A DNA stretch of 64,000 bases from an uncultured Bacteroidales bacterium (GCA_903923925.1 CAIXZF010000032.1:33846-97845), one strand, 5' to 3'. Shown: positions 18,396-28,664, counted from the stretch's first letter. Notes: generated by a model from the sequence alone, not told the origin. Numbers and translations are program-made.

Positions 18396-19163
18396 TTAAA
18401 TATATCCTACTATTTTATATACGACGTAACCGAGAATTTCATGAATTAATGTATCATAGAAAAGAAGACTCCTTACATCCGGAATAAACAGATGCTGAAC
18501 CGAATAAACTCTTCTTCCTGTATATTTATTCGTAGGAAATGGAGTGACAAAAATTCCTGCCTTTACAAAACAAGCAACCGATCTTCGCATGTGGCATGAT
18601 GAAGTTATTAGCAGGTAACGCCCATTCGGACAATTCTGAGCAATTATTTTAGCAGAGTTTATAGCATTCTGCCGGGTGTTATCGGATGTAGAATCAACCA
18701 GAATATCCTGAGCAGGGATTCCAATTTTTACAAGGTAAGTTTTTAACAATGCTGCCTCCAGCATATCCCTGTAAATTAAATGCCCTGCTCCGCCAGAAAT
18801 CAGCATTTTCTTTATTTTACCTTCTTTGTATAATTCAAGAGCCTGGAGAAATCTGTCGGTATTGGCTCTGAAGATGAGCCGGTCATTCTCTTTATCATGC
18901 TGAATCATTCCACCCCCCAGAATAATTCCAAGGTCGTAAGTGCCCTTTAATTGCTCTTTTGTAGTAATGGGTACTTCCCAAAGACGCATAAATTCATCGG
19001 CAAGGAAATTATTGCTTACAAACAAACAGATTATCAGGGTTAGTGCAAGGTAACGTTTTGATTTCCTTGGATTTCTTGAGAACAAAGCTGCTATTACCAG
19101 GAAAATTATCCAGACAAGCGGAGACAACAGGTATTCGATTATTTTTGAAATGACAAAAAACAT
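18396..19163 (-). CDS. ElyC/SanA/YdcF family (DUF218) membrane protein
   Basis: 255 residues. Two N-terminal hydrophobic segments (about 8-27 and 35-52) precede the DUF218 domain: LGIILGGGM, KMLISGGAG, DNTRQNA and LLITSSCHMRRS. E. coli ElyC and SanA of this family affect envelope integrity and lipid-carrier use in peptidoglycan synthesis, but no catalytic reaction is established. The position between a VWA membrane protein and penicillin-binding protein 1, with gaps of 8 and 19 bases, supports an envelope role. Confidence 0.85.
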   Translation of the reverse strand: MFFVISKIIEYLLSPLVWIIFLVIAALFSRNPRKSKRYLALTLIICLFVSNNFLADEFMRLWEVPITTKEQLKGTYDLGIILGGGMIQHDKENDRLIFRANTDRFLQALELYKEGKIKKMLISGGAGHLIYRDMLEAALLKTYLVKIGIPAQDILVDSTSDNTRQNAINSAKIIAQNCPNGRYLLITSSCHMRRSVACFVKAGIFVTPFPTNKYTGRRVYSVQHLFIPDVRSLLFYDTLIHEILGYVVYKIVGYI

Positions 19164-19171
19164 GGGTGTGG

Positions 19172-21253
19172 CTAATAACTACCGGCACGTTTCCGCAGGA
19201 ACCATTCCGTTGATAAAAGGCCCAGTATAATCAACAAAATATAGAAAAGATTTATTAAATCCGTGAATTGCTTATGAGCATATGAGATTGTCTTGATATC
19301 ATCACGTTTTAATAGTGTATTTGCAAGATCATCAAGTTGTTTTGGATAGAACATACTCCCTTTATGCTTGCCTGCAAGGTTATTGAGCATATTGTGATCG
19401 GCAGTTGTATTGTAAGTTTCAAGGTTAAGTACACTCACAGAAAATTCGCCTACCTGCTGATATAACTTCTCGCCGACCTTAGTCTTCGCCAGATACTTGT
19501 AGGAACCCGGAGGAAAAACTCCTGCATTTAACGTATAGGAACTACCTGATTTAGTAAATGCATACGGAAAACTCTTCTGCTGTTCATTGGTAATAGTGAG
19601 TTCAACTTCAGGATCAGTTATTAACTCATAGCTCTGGTTATATACCTCAGCTGAGAACATTAATGGCTCATTTTCATAGTTGTTATTATTTACAAAAACT
19701 CTGAAAAAGCTTTTATTAACCTTAACCGACAAATATTGAATCGTTTTTGTGATAATTTCATCAAAGGCTTCATGATTATTTTTAATCAGGTAGTCGTTAA
19801 GCCGCCATCTCCAGATTCCTTCACCGGAAATTACTGCAAATTTTTTATTCAGGTCGCTGCTGAACAGAATAATTGGTCGTTCTGTAGTTATTCCATTAAT
19901 TCTTTGATAGAATAATACATCAGAAGAATTCTGAACCTTGTATGAACCAAAAGGGCATTGAAGAGGAGGGAAGTCGAGAAGAACCTTTTTTGTTTGCTCG
20001 CTTAAAGTAAACAAGGCAAAATTATTTGAGAATGCAGGTTGTGCATCTGTAAAACCCGATTTTTCAATCAGAACCTGAATTCCTTGTTTTAACTGATTAA
20101 AGGAGTTGAAATTTGTATTACTTCCCAGAATATAAAGTACTGGCAAACCTTGTTCAGATGCCTGAGTTGTAATATTGGCAATATTGCGTTTCAAGGATGG
20201 TAATTGATGAAGAATCAGTATGTTGTACTTATTTAGTGGTTCATTGAATTGATCAATAAATCGTGTAGTTACCTCATAATTGAAACTTGATTCCAAAGCT
20301 TGTTTAATAGCTGTAATATCAGGATGTGGGGCATCAGCAAGAATAAGTACCTTTTCTTTACCCTCCATAACTTCAACAAAAATATCTCTGCGGTTATTAT
20401 CCGTGTTGATTTCGCCTTCGAACTGGTTGAGCTTGATTACATAATGCTGAATTCCGGTTTCCCTGGCTTCTATCTGAACATTAATTGTTTCAGAATACCG
20501 TTCGGAGGTTATGTAAATTTCCTTTGAGAAAACACTTTTATCTGCTTTAGTAATATCAATAGTGGCCCGCTGTCCTTTGAGTTTGTTGGCACTTACAAGT
20601 ATCTCAACCGGGAATTTGTTACCAAGATAGGCTATTTTATTTGCATTGACCTTTGAGAGCAAAATGTCTTTCTGCAATGATGTATCACCCATTGCAACTG
20701 TATATACAGGAAATTTAAAACTTTCACCTGAATATAAAGGACTATTCCCTTTATTAAAAATCCCATCTGATAATAAAACTAAAGCTCCTACATTCCTGTT
20801 TGAATAGCGCTCCTGTATATCACCGAACATGGCTGAAATATCCGTAAACCTATCGGCAAAAGTTAATGCTTTACTTTCGTCAATTTTCTCCCCGAAATTA
20901 TAGGATTTTACTTCGAATTTTGATTCAAGTTTCTCTTTGAACGATTTTAAATCCTCTATAAATTTTGTCTTATAATATGAAGAATCTTTATTAATCAGTA
21001 CCGATTCGGAATTATCGCGGGCAAGAATGATTACAGGTTTCTCTGATTCTTTATTCAGTGTTTTAATCAGAGGTGACAAAAGCAAAAAAGAAATTAATGT
21101 AATTGCAGTAAAACGCAGTGCAGCAAGAACATAGATCAGGTTTGCAGAAAAATCATTTTTCTTATCTCTGTAGTATAATATATATGAATAAACACCGCCC
21201 AATAAAAGGCAGAATAAGAAAAACCAGAAAGGGTATTCAGTTACTACGCTCAA
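19172..21253 (-). CDS. VWA-like membrane protein
   Basis: 693 residues. It starts at TTG (21251-21253); no ATG fits before the first membrane helix. Hydrophobic segments lie near residues 8-27 and 38-63, and again at the C-terminus (about 665-683), leaving a large periplasmic middle. Near residue 80 the strand ILARDNSES supplies the D-x-S-x-S metal-ion site of a von Willebrand factor A domain, followed by LVLLSDGIFN. Such proteins are common in Bacteroidota as membrane VWA proteins of unknown role. It appears translationally linked to fabG upstream (25-base gap) and ElyC downstream. Confidence 0.75.
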   Translation of the reverse strand: MSVVTEYPFWFFLFCLLLGGVYSYILYYRDKKNDFSANLIYVLAALRFTAITLISFLLLSPLIKTLNKESEKPVIILARDNSESVLINKDSSYYKTKFIEDLKSFKEKLESKFEVKSYNFGEKIDESKALTFADRFTDISAMFGDIQERYSNRNVGALVLLSDGIFNKGNSPLYSGESFKFPVYTVAMGDTSLQKDILLSKVNANKIAYLGNKFPVEILVSANKLKGQRATIDITKADKSVFSKEIYITSERYSETINVQIEARETGIQHYVIKLNQFEGEINTDNNRRDIFVEVMEGKEKVLILADAPHPDITAIKQALESSFNYEVTTRFIDQFNEPLNKYNILILHQLPSLKRNIANITTQASEQGLPVLYILGSNTNFNSFNQLKQGIQVLIEKSGFTDAQPAFSNNFALFTLSEQTKKVLLDFPPLQCPFGSYKVQNSSDVLFYQRINGITTERPIILFSSDLNKKFAVISGEGIWRWRLNDYLIKNNHEAFDEIITKTIQYLSVKVNKSFFRVFVNNNNYENEPLMFSAEVYNQSYELITDPEVELTITNEQQKSFPYAFTKSGSSYTLNAGVFPPGSYKYLAKTKVGEKLYQQVGEFSVSVLNLETYNTTADHNMLNNLAGKHKGSMFYPKQLDDLANTLLKRDDIKTISYAHKQFTDLINLFYILLIILGLLSTEWFLRKRAGSY

Positions 21254-21278
21254 AGTGATAAAGAGTAAATCCCGTTAA

Positions 21279-22025
21279 TTAAGTTAACATACCTCCACAA
21301 ACACTGATTACCTGACCTGTTACATAGGTGGATAAATCCGACGCAAGGAAAAGTGCAACATTCGCAACATCTTCGGGGTAACCCGGCCTTCGCAGCGGAA
21401 TTGACTCAATCCAGACTTTGCGAACATCATCATTAAGCTTGGCTGTCATTTCTGTTTCAATAAACCCGGGAGCAATGGCATTGCAACGGATATTTCTGGA
21501 TCCGATTTCTTTTGCGATTGATTTTGTGAATCCTATCATTCCCGCTTTTGAAGCTGAATAATTAGACTGACCGGCATTTCCTTCAACACCAACAACAGAA
21601 CTCATATTTACAATAGAGCCGGAACGCTGTTTCAGCATTACTTTCTGAACAGCTTTTGTCAGGTTAAAAACAGACTTAAGATTAACTTTAATAACTAAAT
21701 CCCATTCCATTTCGCTCATGCGCATCAGCAGGTTATCACGGGTAATTCCAGCATTGTTTACCAGTACATCAATTCTGCCAAAATCATTCATGATGTTATC
21801 GATCAGAATGTCAGCATGTTCAAATGAGCTGGCATCCGATGCATAGGCTTTAGCTTTTACACCCATAGCCTTAAGTTCATCCTCCAGATTCCTGGCATTA
21901 TCATCGTATGCAAGATCAGAAAAGGCAATATTTGCCCCGGCCTTTGCAAATTGAAGAGCTATGGCACGTCCAATTCCCCTTGATGCTCCTGTGATTAATG
22001 CAGTCCTATTTTCAAGTAATTTCAT
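21279..22025 (-). CDS. fabG: 3-oxoacyl-[acyl-carrier-protein] reductase
   Basis: 248 residues, a classical SDR enzyme. It has the NADPH motif T-G-A-S-R-G-I-G, NNAG-I-T-R-D, catalytic Ser (NMSSVVG), the Y-S-A-S-K pair, and the FabG-type GFIETEMT after it. It ends CGGML. It reduces beta-ketoacyl-ACP in the fatty acid elongation cycle. A perfect -7 box lies directly upstream, and the VWA, elyC and PBP genes follow on the same strand, suggesting an envelope-synthesis transcription unit starting here. Confidence 0.9.
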   Translation of the reverse strand: MKLLENRTALITGASRGIGRAIALQFAKAGANIAFSDLAYDDNARNLEDELKAMGVKAKAYASDASSFEHADILIDNIMNDFGRIDVLVNNAGITRDNLLMRMSEMEWDLVIKVNLKSVFNLTKAVQKVMLKQRSGSIVNMSSVVGVEGNAGQSNYSASKAGMIGFTKSIAKEIGSRNIRCNAIAPGFIETEMTAKLNDDVRKVWIESIPLRRPGYPEDVANVALFLASDLSTYVTGQVISVCGGMLT

Positions 22026-22048
22026 TTCAATTCTAATTTAATATGATG

Positions 22049-22056
22049 CAAAGATA
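22049..22056 (-). promoter_or_regulatory. -7 box TATCTTTG of fabG
   Basis: The minus-strand TATCTTTG followed by C matches TAnnTTTG exactly, 23 bases upstream of the fabG ATG. It probably drives the block fabG to mrcA. Confidence 0.5.
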
Positions 22057-22118
22057 AAAAAAATGGTTTTAAGTCTCATTTATCAAACTTTGCTAATGCT
22101 GTAACTAGTTATATTACA

Positions 22119-25100
22119 CTAAATCCACTTTATCAGGTTAAAATCCTGCCTGTGTGGTAAATGCTGGCTTTTGGGGAAAATTCTGAATGCATAGTCATAA
22201 ACTCCTGATTTTGATGCCGGAATTTCACAAACAAATGTTGCCTGATTATTCTCAATGCTTACCATCTGCATCTCTTCTGATCTGGTTATTTTAGTTACTT
22301 CATCATTTTCTTTCTGACCAAAAATTACTTCAATACCAATGTCTTCCTGGCTTAAATCTCCAAGGTTTATCACTATTTCTGCCTGGAAATTCTCACCAAG
22401 ATTGAGCGGATGTTGCGTAGAATCCGGAATTTTCAATGAAAGTACTTCCAGATTTTCAAAACCTGCAGTTACCTTACGTTTCCATGCCGCAATTTTTTTA
22501 GCCTTTTCATACTTACCAGCCTGAATAAAGGTTGAACGCATAAAGAGTCTGGAATAGTATTTTTCAATATACTCATCCAACATTCGTTTCATCGTAAAAT
22601 GAGGAGCAATTTCCGAAATCGTATTTTTAATGTATAAAATCCAATCCGTTGGTATTCCTTCACTATTATGCCTGTAAAAAATTGGTGCTATTTCTTCTTC
22701 AATAACATCATAAATGGTTTCCGCATCAAGCTCATCCTGGAACATCTGATTCGCATATGTACGGGTTTCTTTTAGTGCCCATCCTGCACCTGGTTTGTAG
22801 CCTTCAGCCCACCATCCGTCTAAAACACTCAGGTTTACAATTCCATTCATAATTGCTTTTTCTCCACTGGTCCCTGATGCCTCAAGCGGCCTGGTTGGAG
22901 TATTGAGCCAGATATCAACACCACTTATCAATTTTCGGGCAAGATTCATGTCGTAATTTTCGACAAAAATTACTTTTCCCATAAATTCTGGTCTTCTTGA
23001 AACTTCGATAATCTTTTTGATAAGATCCTGGCCGGCTTTGTCATGTGGATGCGCCTTCCCAGCAAAAATCAGTCGTATCGGTTTTTCAGGATGGTTGAGA
23101 ATTTGGGCGAGATGCTCAAGATTTGAGAACAAAAGATGAGCTCTCTTATAAGTAGCAAACCTTCTGGCAAAACCTATGGTCAACGCTTCTTTTTCTAATG
23201 ATTCCATTACATTCAGGATGAATCCCGGGCTTTCCTGCCTCCTGGTCATCTCATTTGTTAGTCTTACCTTAAGGAAATCGATTAGCTCTGAACGTAAAGT
23301 ATTCCTGATTTCCCAGATTTTCTGGTCAGGAACAGCATGGATTTTACTCCAGTGTTTAGGATTCGACTGGTCCAGATAAAAATCTTCACCAAAAACATCT
23401 TTATAGAGTTCTAGCCATCTTCTTGATGTCCAGGTAGGTAAATGCACTCCGTTAGTTACATATCCAATGTGACTTTCTTCAGGAAAATATCCAGGAAAAA
23501 GCCCCTTGAACATTTCCTGGGTAACTTTGCCATGTATTCTGCTCACTCCATTAACTTCCTGAGAAAGCTTTAAAGCAAGAACACTCATGGAAAACTTTTC
23601 ATCTGGTTTGTTTTCAATAAACCTTCCAAGATTCATAAATGTCTCCCAGCTTATTCCAAGCCTGTTGGCATAATGTGGAATATATGCCCTTAAAAGATCC
23701 TCGCTAAACGCATCATGACCAGCCGGAACTGGCGTATGAGTTGTAAACAGAGTTGACCCTCTTACTACTTCAAGAGCTTGCTCAAAAGTCAGTTTTTCAT
23801 CCTGTACAAACTTTCTGAGACGCTCCAGTCCTATAAAGGCCGCATGACCCTCATTACAATGATAAATATCAGGATTTTCTTCAATAGCATCTATCATTCT
23901 TATTCCACCAACTCCAATGAGTAATTCCTGTTTGAAACGGTTCTCCCAGTCACCTCCATAAAGCTGATGTGTAATAGAACGGTCAACTTCAATATTTTCT
24001 TCAATATCTGTATCCAGCAAATAAAGTGGAATACGACCAACCTCTGCTTTCCATACTTTAGCATATAGATTTCTGCCAGGTAAAGCTAAGGATATTGTAA
24101 TCCACTCTCCTGCAGCATTGCGTACAGGTTGTATACATAAATGACTGAATTTCTGAGGAATTGTATGGGATATCTGATCACCCATCATAGATATTTCCTG
24201 TTTAAAATATCCATAGCGGTAGAGCAATCCAATTCCCATAATATTAAAATTACTGTCGCTTGCCTGCTTCAAAAAATCACCGGCAAGTACGCCTAATCCT
24301 CCTGAAAAGATTTTCAATGTATCATCAATACCGAATTCCATGCTGAAATAGGCAACTTTACGTTTGGGCATGTTAACAGCTTCAGCCATATAAGCATCAA
24401 ACTTTTCTGTCACCTTTTCTAACTTCGAAATAAAATTTTTATCGAGGGCAAGTCGTTTTAACTGATCGAAACTCAGCATTTCAATCAAACGGATGGGGTT
24501 GCACTCCGATTCCTGCCAAAAACCTTTATCAATTAGTTCAAATATTTCCTTAGCATCATCATTCCAGCTCCACCAGAGATTTTTAGCAAGTCGCTGCAAT
24601 CCATTAAGCTGAGTTGGCAAACTTGGTTTTACCAATAATTTTTTCCAGACAGGCTGATTGCTCTTAACAGTTTCAAAAACAGAATAAAGTTCAATATTCT
24701 GCTTAGTCTTGAATAAATGTGAGCGGTCTGAAACTTTATTTAAGGCAATTGAATAAGCCTTTGAATATTCTCCAATCAGATTACTCCATTTCGCATATCC
24801 TGCCAAATCTCTTGATTGAATTCGTATTGCCTTTAGCTCTTCCTCATTCATCCTGGAGAATTCACTAAAAATCTCTGTTATTTTATCAATGACAAAAACT
24901 GAATTCTCTTCTGTACGCTCTACAACATGCAGGGCCATACCAAGTTCGTCTGCATGTTGAGTCATCCAAAGCCCGAATCCTGTTAATGAAGTTGTAATTG
25001 TAGGAATATGGAAAGCCAGGCTCTCAAGAGGAGTATATCCCCATGGCTCATAATACGATGGGAATACCGAAAGGTCGAATCCAATGAGCAGATCATAATA

Positions 25101-26366
25101 ATCCATGTTAAAAATTCCATCATACCCATTCAGGTAGGCTGGAACAAAAATAATCTTCACCTGATCATCCGAACTGTTATGCATGCCATTCCGCTTAATC
25201 CTGCTCAGAATAAGATCGAAATCCGGATCATATAAATCGTGCGAAAGGAAACTATCAATTTGAGGATTGTTGCTTTCCAGAGAATTCATGCGCTGAAGGA
25301 CTTCATTTCTTGGTCCTGTCTGATTTGCAGGAACTGTAATAAAAGCAACAACTTTTTTATCGAGATCTTTTACCTGATTTAATTTCCACAGTGAATCAAT
25401 AAAAAGGTCGATCCCCTTGTTTCTGAATTCATATCTACCACTGTTAATGATAAGCATTGTATTACTTTCGATTTTCTGTCCAGTCACTGCCTCAGCCACA
25501 TTCAGCAGTTTCTTACGTGCTTTTTCTCTGGCCTTGACGAAAAGATTATCAGCCGGAACAAAACTGTCTTCAAATCCATTCGGAGTTACAATATCAACTT
25601 CTTTACCAAGAAAATAGCTGCATTCTCTAACAGTTAACTGCGAAACAGTAGTAAATGCATCACATTGATTGGCAGCTATTTTTTCTAATGAATACTTTGC
25701 TCTGACACCAAGATTATTTGCGAGTGTATCAGGCTGATAAACATTGAGATCCTGATATAGAGGCATTGTATTGCCCGCAATTGATCTTCCCAGAACTGTT
25801 GCATGGGTTGTAAAAATCCCACCCACCTGTGGCACTTTATCCTTCAGATATAATATTCCGGTACCCGTCATCCATTCATGAAAATGCGAAATAATTTTAT
25901 CCTGAGCATTCAGGTTGAACTTATAAAAACTTTCTATAATCAGAGCAGATGCATACCCAAAAAGTGCAGGTTCAACATAATCCCATTGTCCTGTTATTGA
26001 GTCTAACTGATATTTTATCCAGAAATCGGCTAATATTTTATCCTTAAGAGGAAAATATGGCGTGAAATCTACAAGTATTGCTATTGGTTTTCCCTTAATA
26101 TTCCATCTGCCCATCCTGAAATGAAGGCCATCAGCTTCTGCCCATTCTCTCCAGGCCTTAAATAAATTCTTATCTTCAATAAACTCAGGGTTTTCCTGCG
26201 TTTCTTTCCAAACATCCGGGCCAATTACGAAATAGTTGTCCTTGTATTTTTCGACCATGGTCAGTGCTTTTGTGGAAACTACTGTATAGATTCCACCTAC
26301 TTTATTACACACTTCCCAACTTACTTCAAAAATGTAATCAGGTTCTTTTAAAATACCGTTATTCAT
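22119..26366 (-). CDS. Glycogen synthase (GT3-type) fused to alpha-glucan phosphorylase (GT35)
   Basis: 1415 residues. Residues 1 to about 560 resemble eukaryote-type glycogen synthase (GT3): the FEVSWEVCNKVGGIYTV start, FTTHATVLGRS, then YEPWGYTPLES. From about 580 the short-form alpha-glucan phosphorylase follows: NLWWSWN, YFSMEFGID, GGLGVLAGD, CNEGHAAF, NGVHLPTW and TRPLEASGTSGEKA with the PLP-binding Lys, then LDGWWAEGY. One polypeptide therefore carries both synthesis of alpha-1,4-glucan from nucleotide sugar and its phosphorolysis to glucose 1-phosphate. Such fusions are known in Bacteroidota. No frameshift is present. Enzyme classes are sure; how the opposing activities are controlled is unknown. 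Confidence 0.88.
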   Translation of the reverse strand: MNNGILKEPDYIFEVSWEVCNKVGGIYTVVSTKALTMVEKYKDNYFVIGPDVWKETQENPEFIEDKNLFKAWREWAEADGLHFRMGRWNIKGKPIAILVDFTPYFPLKDKILADFWIKYQLDSITGQWDYVEPALFGYASALIIESFYKFNLNAQDKIISHFHEWMTGTGILYLKDKVPQVGGIFTTHATVLGRSIAGNTMPLYQDLNVYQPDTLANNLGVRAKYSLEKIAANQCDAFTTVSQLTVRECSYFLGKEVDIVTPNGFEDSFVPADNLFVKAREKARKKLLNVAEAVTGQKIESNTMLIINSGRYEFRNKGIDLFIDSLWKLNQVKDLDKKVVAFITVPANQTGPRNEVLQRMNSLESNNPQIDSFLSHDLYDPDFDLILSRIKRNGMHNSSDDQVKIIFVPAYLNGYDGIFNMDYYDLLIGFDLSVFPSYYEPWGYTPLESLAFHIPTITTSLTGFGLWMTQHADELGMALHVVERTEENSVFVIDKITEIFSEFSRMNEEELKAIRIQSRDLAGYAKWSNLIGEYSKAYSIALNKVSDRSHLFKTKQNIELYSVFETVKSNQPVWKKLLVKPSLPTQLNGLQRLAKNLWWSWNDDAKEIFELIDKGFWQESECNPIRLIEMLSFDQLKRLALDKNFISKLEKVTEKFDAYMAEAVNMPKRKVAYFSMEFGIDDTLKIFSGGLGVLAGDFLKQASDSNFNIMGIGLLYRYGYFKQEISMMGDQISHTIPQKFSHLCIQPVRNAAGEWITISLALPGRNLYAKVWKAEVGRIPLYLLDTDIEENIEVDRSITHQLYGGDWENRFKQELLIGVGGIRMIDAIEENPDIYHCNEGHAAFIGLERLRKFVQDEKLTFEQALEVVRGSTLFTTHTPVPAGHDAFSEDLLRAYIPHYANRLGISWETFMNLGRFIENKPDEKFSMSVLALKLSQEVNGVSRIHGKVTQEMFKGLFPGYFPEESHIGYVTNGVHLPTWTSRRWLELYKDVFGEDFYLDQSNPKHWSKIHAVPDQKIWEIRNTLRSELIDFLKVRLTNEMTRRQESPGFILNVMESLEKEALTIGFARRFATYKRAHLLFSNLEHLAQILNHPEKPIRLIFAGKAHPHDKAGQDLIKKIIEVSRRPEFMGKVIFVENYDMNLARKLISGVDIWLNTPTRPLEASGTSGEKAIMNGIVNLSVLDGWWAEGYKPGAGWALKETRTYANQMFQDELDAETIYDVIEEEIAPIFYRHNSEGIPTDWILYIKNTISEIAPHFTMKRMLDEYIEKYYSRLFMRSTFIQAGKYEKAKKIAAWKRKVTAGFENLEVLSLKIPDSTQHPLNLGENFQAEIVINLGDLSQEDIGIEVIFGQKENDEVTKITRSEEMQMVSIENNQATFVCEIPASKSGVYDYAFRIFPKSQHLPHRQDFNLIKWI

Positions 26367-26401
26367 TGTATTATATTTTTAAAAAGAATGTTAATAATCA
26401 T

Positions 26402-27133
26402 CTAAGCCTCATTTCCTGAGGAAATGAGGAAAACTGCAGGTCTTTTGTTAATATCTATTAATTTACTTGATTTCCAATTACTTATAGGTTTTGAGATTAT
26501 TGTCTCATTGGTACAACTCAGATCCAGAGCTACACAAAGCCATGTGTTATCTCCACATACCTTTAACAACACTTCAAGGAATTGGTTGTTGCGATAGGGT
26601 GTTTCAATAAAAATATGTGTTGAAGAATCCTTTCTGGCCATTCGTTCAATGTCTTTCAAACTCCTCGATCTTTCCGATTTTTCCACTGGAAGATAGCCAT
26701 GAAAACAGAAATTCTGTCCATTAAAGCCCGAAGCCATTAGTGCCAGAAATATTGATGAAGGACCCGTTAGTGGTATAACCCTGATACCCGACAAATGAGC
26801 CTGTTTTACAATAAGTGAACCTGGATCAGCAACACATGGCAAACCCGCCTCTGAAAGAATCCCTATATCTTTACCATCAAATGCAGGCTTTAGGTAGGTC
26901 GAAACATCATATTTATCGCTGTGTTCATTAAACACCATGAACTCTTTTGGATCTTCCTGAAGATTTATACCTAAGACGGTTAAAAATCTTCTGGCTGATT
27001 TAATTTCTTCTACAATAAAAAATCCTATTCTGCTAACCAAAATAATGTTTTCTGGTGGAATAACCTTGCCCGGCATCGACGCACCTAATAACGATGGAAT
27101 AAGATATAAATTTCCTTTTGTATTTGAAGACAT
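26402..27133 (-). CDS. RsmI-like tetrapyrrole-methylase family SAM-dependent methyltransferase
   Basis: 243 residues. Blocks of the RsmI branch are visible: LYLIPSLLG at the start, GILSEAGLPCVADPG, and PLTGPSSIFLALMASGF with YLPV. RsmI 2'-O-methylates C1402 of 16S rRNA. This protein is shorter than the usual 280 or so residues and diverges in the first strand (IPSLLG instead of VPTPIGNL). It is likely the second RsmI-like paralogue common in Bacteroidota, so the rRNA target is uncertain. The next gene upstream ends 11 bases before its start. Confidence 0.8.
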   Translation of the reverse strand: MSSNTKGNLYLIPSLLGASMPGKVIPPENIILVSRIGFFIVEEIKSARRFLTVLGINLQEDPKEFMVFNEHSDKYDVSTYLKPAFDGKDIGILSEAGLPCVADPGSLIVKQAHLSGIRVIPLTGPSSIFLALMASGFNGQNFCFHGYLPVEKSERSRSLKDIERMARKDSSTHIFIETPYRNNQFLEVLLKVCGDNTWLCVALDLSCTNETIISKPISNWKSSKLIDINKRPAVFLISSGNEA

Positions 27134-27144
27134 TTATCGCCGAA

Positions 27145-28113
27145 TTAAAATTTTATCCATGGTAAATCATTCAAATCAACGTTCCCTCCCGAAATAATCA
27201 GACAAATATTTTTATAACGTTCAGATATTTTATTTTCAATCAGGGCAGCCAGAGGAACCGCAGATGAAGGTTCTATAATAATCTTCATTCGTTCCCATAC
27301 TAACCTCATTGCAGCTATAATTCCTTCTTCAGTTACAGTCACAATATCCTCAACATGATTGCAAATAATAGGGTAGGTGATACTACCGAGAGAAGTTCTT
27401 AATCCATCAGCGATAGTATCCGGAGCAACAGAAGGTACGAATGTAGCTGTTTTAAACGATTGGTAAGCATCATCTGCATTTACTGGTTCTGCAGCAATTA
27501 CTTTGATTGATTTCCCAAAATAATGAACAGCAAGTGCTGTACCACTCAATAATCCACCACCTCCAACAGGGGCAATAACTAAATCAAGACTCTCAATATC
27601 AGTTATCGCTTCAAGACAAGCTGTTGCCTGTCCGGCTATAATTCTCAGATTATTATAAGGATGTATTTCTGTAGCACCTGTTCTTCGAATAACTTCCTCC
27701 AGTGTTAATTCCCTGTCCTCAAGTGTGGGTCGGCAAAACGTAATTTTACCATTATAATAAATGACTCCATCTATTTTAACCTTTGAAGAATTCTCCGGCA
27801 TCACTATATGAGCCGTAATTCCTTTAATTTTTGCCGCTCTGGCAAGCGCTTGTGCATGATTCCCTGATGAATGAGTTGCAACTCCTTTCAATAATTCTGA
27901 TTCAGGAAGAGATAAAACAGCATTGCAGGCACCTCTCGATTTAAATGCCCCGGCTTTCTGAAAATTCTCGCATTTAAAAAATACTTTTCTGCCTGTAATC
28001 TCATTAATTATTTGAGATGAAAGTACTGGAGTATGGTGGATATAGGGTTTGATTCTATCTTGAGCATCAAGGATATCCTGCTTTGAAGGTTTCAGAATTT
28101 TTGGAACTATCAT
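27145..28113 (-). CDS. Threonine/serine dehydratase (PLP, no ACT domain)
   Basis: 322 residues. A fold-type II PLP enzyme: the PLP lysine in A-F-K-S-R-G-A, the substrate loop SSGNHAQA, and the phosphate-binding GGGGLLSG. It lacks the C-terminal ACT-like regulatory domain of biosynthetic IlvA and has the TdcB/serine racemase length. It deaminates threonine to 2-oxobutanoate (or serine to pyruvate) in the cytoplasm. The start overlaps the end of the phosphatase gene by 4 bases, so the two are translationally coupled. Confidence 0.88.
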   Translation of the reverse strand: MIVPKILKPSKQDILDAQDRIKPYIHHTPVLSSQIINEITGRKVFFKCENFQKAGAFKSRGACNAVLSLPESELLKGVATHSSGNHAQALARAAKIKGITAHIVMPENSSKVKIDGVIYYNGKITFCRPTLEDRELTLEEVIRRTGATEIHPYNNLRIIAGQATACLEAITDIESLDLVIAPVGGGGLLSGTALAVHYFGKSIKVIAAEPVNADDAYQSFKTATFVPSVAPDTIADGLRTSLGSITYPIICNHVEDIVTVTEEGIIAAMRLVWERMKIIIEPSSAVPLAALIENKISERYKNICLIISGGNVDLNDLPWIKF

Positions 28114-28583
28114 TTCACTTGCAACTGTATTTTTTTTATAAGAACTTCTGTAGCTTTATCCAGCAGTTTGTAAACTGCCTCAAAGTCATGCATATCACCG
28201 GTCCAGGGATCAGGAACTTTATTGTTTTCGCCTGGTTCAAGTAAATTCATCAAAAAATCAACTTTCTCCTGATCTTTTTTTGTTCTGGCTTTAAATATAA
28301 CATCTCTGTAATTGATATGATCCATTACATAAATTATATCAAATATTTCAAAATCATCGGGTCTGAAAAGCCTTGCAGTAAGCTGACTGATATCTACTCC
28401 ATTTTTATTTGCAACCCTGATAGCTCTGATATCAGGATTCTCGCCTGTATGGAATGGTTCAAAGCCCGCAGAATCAACCTCTACTTTAGCAGTAAGACCA
28501 GCCACTTGAAGTTTCTTTTGCATAATTCCTTCGGCTAAAGGACTTCGGCAGATGTTACCAAGGCAAACAAATAATATTTTCAT
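28110..28583 (-). CDS. Low-molecular-weight protein-tyrosine phosphatase
   Basis: 157 residues. The N-terminal P-loop C-L-G-N-I-C-R-S (Cys7 nucleophile, Arg13) and the C-terminal P-D-P-W acid loop are the complete active-site set of LMW-PTPs. It removes phosphate from phosphotyrosine or phosphoarginine proteins in the cytoplasm. It overlaps the downstream dehydratase gene by 4 bases. The dnaA terminator separates it from dnaA. Confidence 0.9.
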   Translation of the reverse strand: MKILFVCLGNICRSPLAEGIMQKKLQVAGLTAKVEVDSAGFEPFHTGENPDIRAIRVANKNGVDISQLTARLFRPDDFEIFDIIYVMDHINYRDVIFKARTKKDQEKVDFLMNLLEPGENNKVPDPWTGDMHDFEAVYKLLDKATEVLIKKIQLQVK

Positions 28584-28604
28584 GGGCAGAATTTTTCAGT
28601 GCGC

Positions 28605-28650
28605 AAAAATAATAAAACCCATCGCTTTTCAGGATGGGTTTTATTGAGTA
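28605..28650 (-). terminator. Terminator of dnaA
   Basis: A perfect 13-base stem (28611-28623 with 28633-28645) closes a 9-base loop between dnaA and the phosphatase gene. The A-rich sequence at its left is a U-run in the minus-strand transcript. Confidence 0.8.
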
Positions 28651-28664
28651 ATACAATCTTTGCT

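Noticed and set aside
22339..26000. Plus-strand open frames inside the glycogen fusion gene
   Set aside because: They are antisense shadows of a long, motif-rich gene; none has its own promoter box or recognisable motif.
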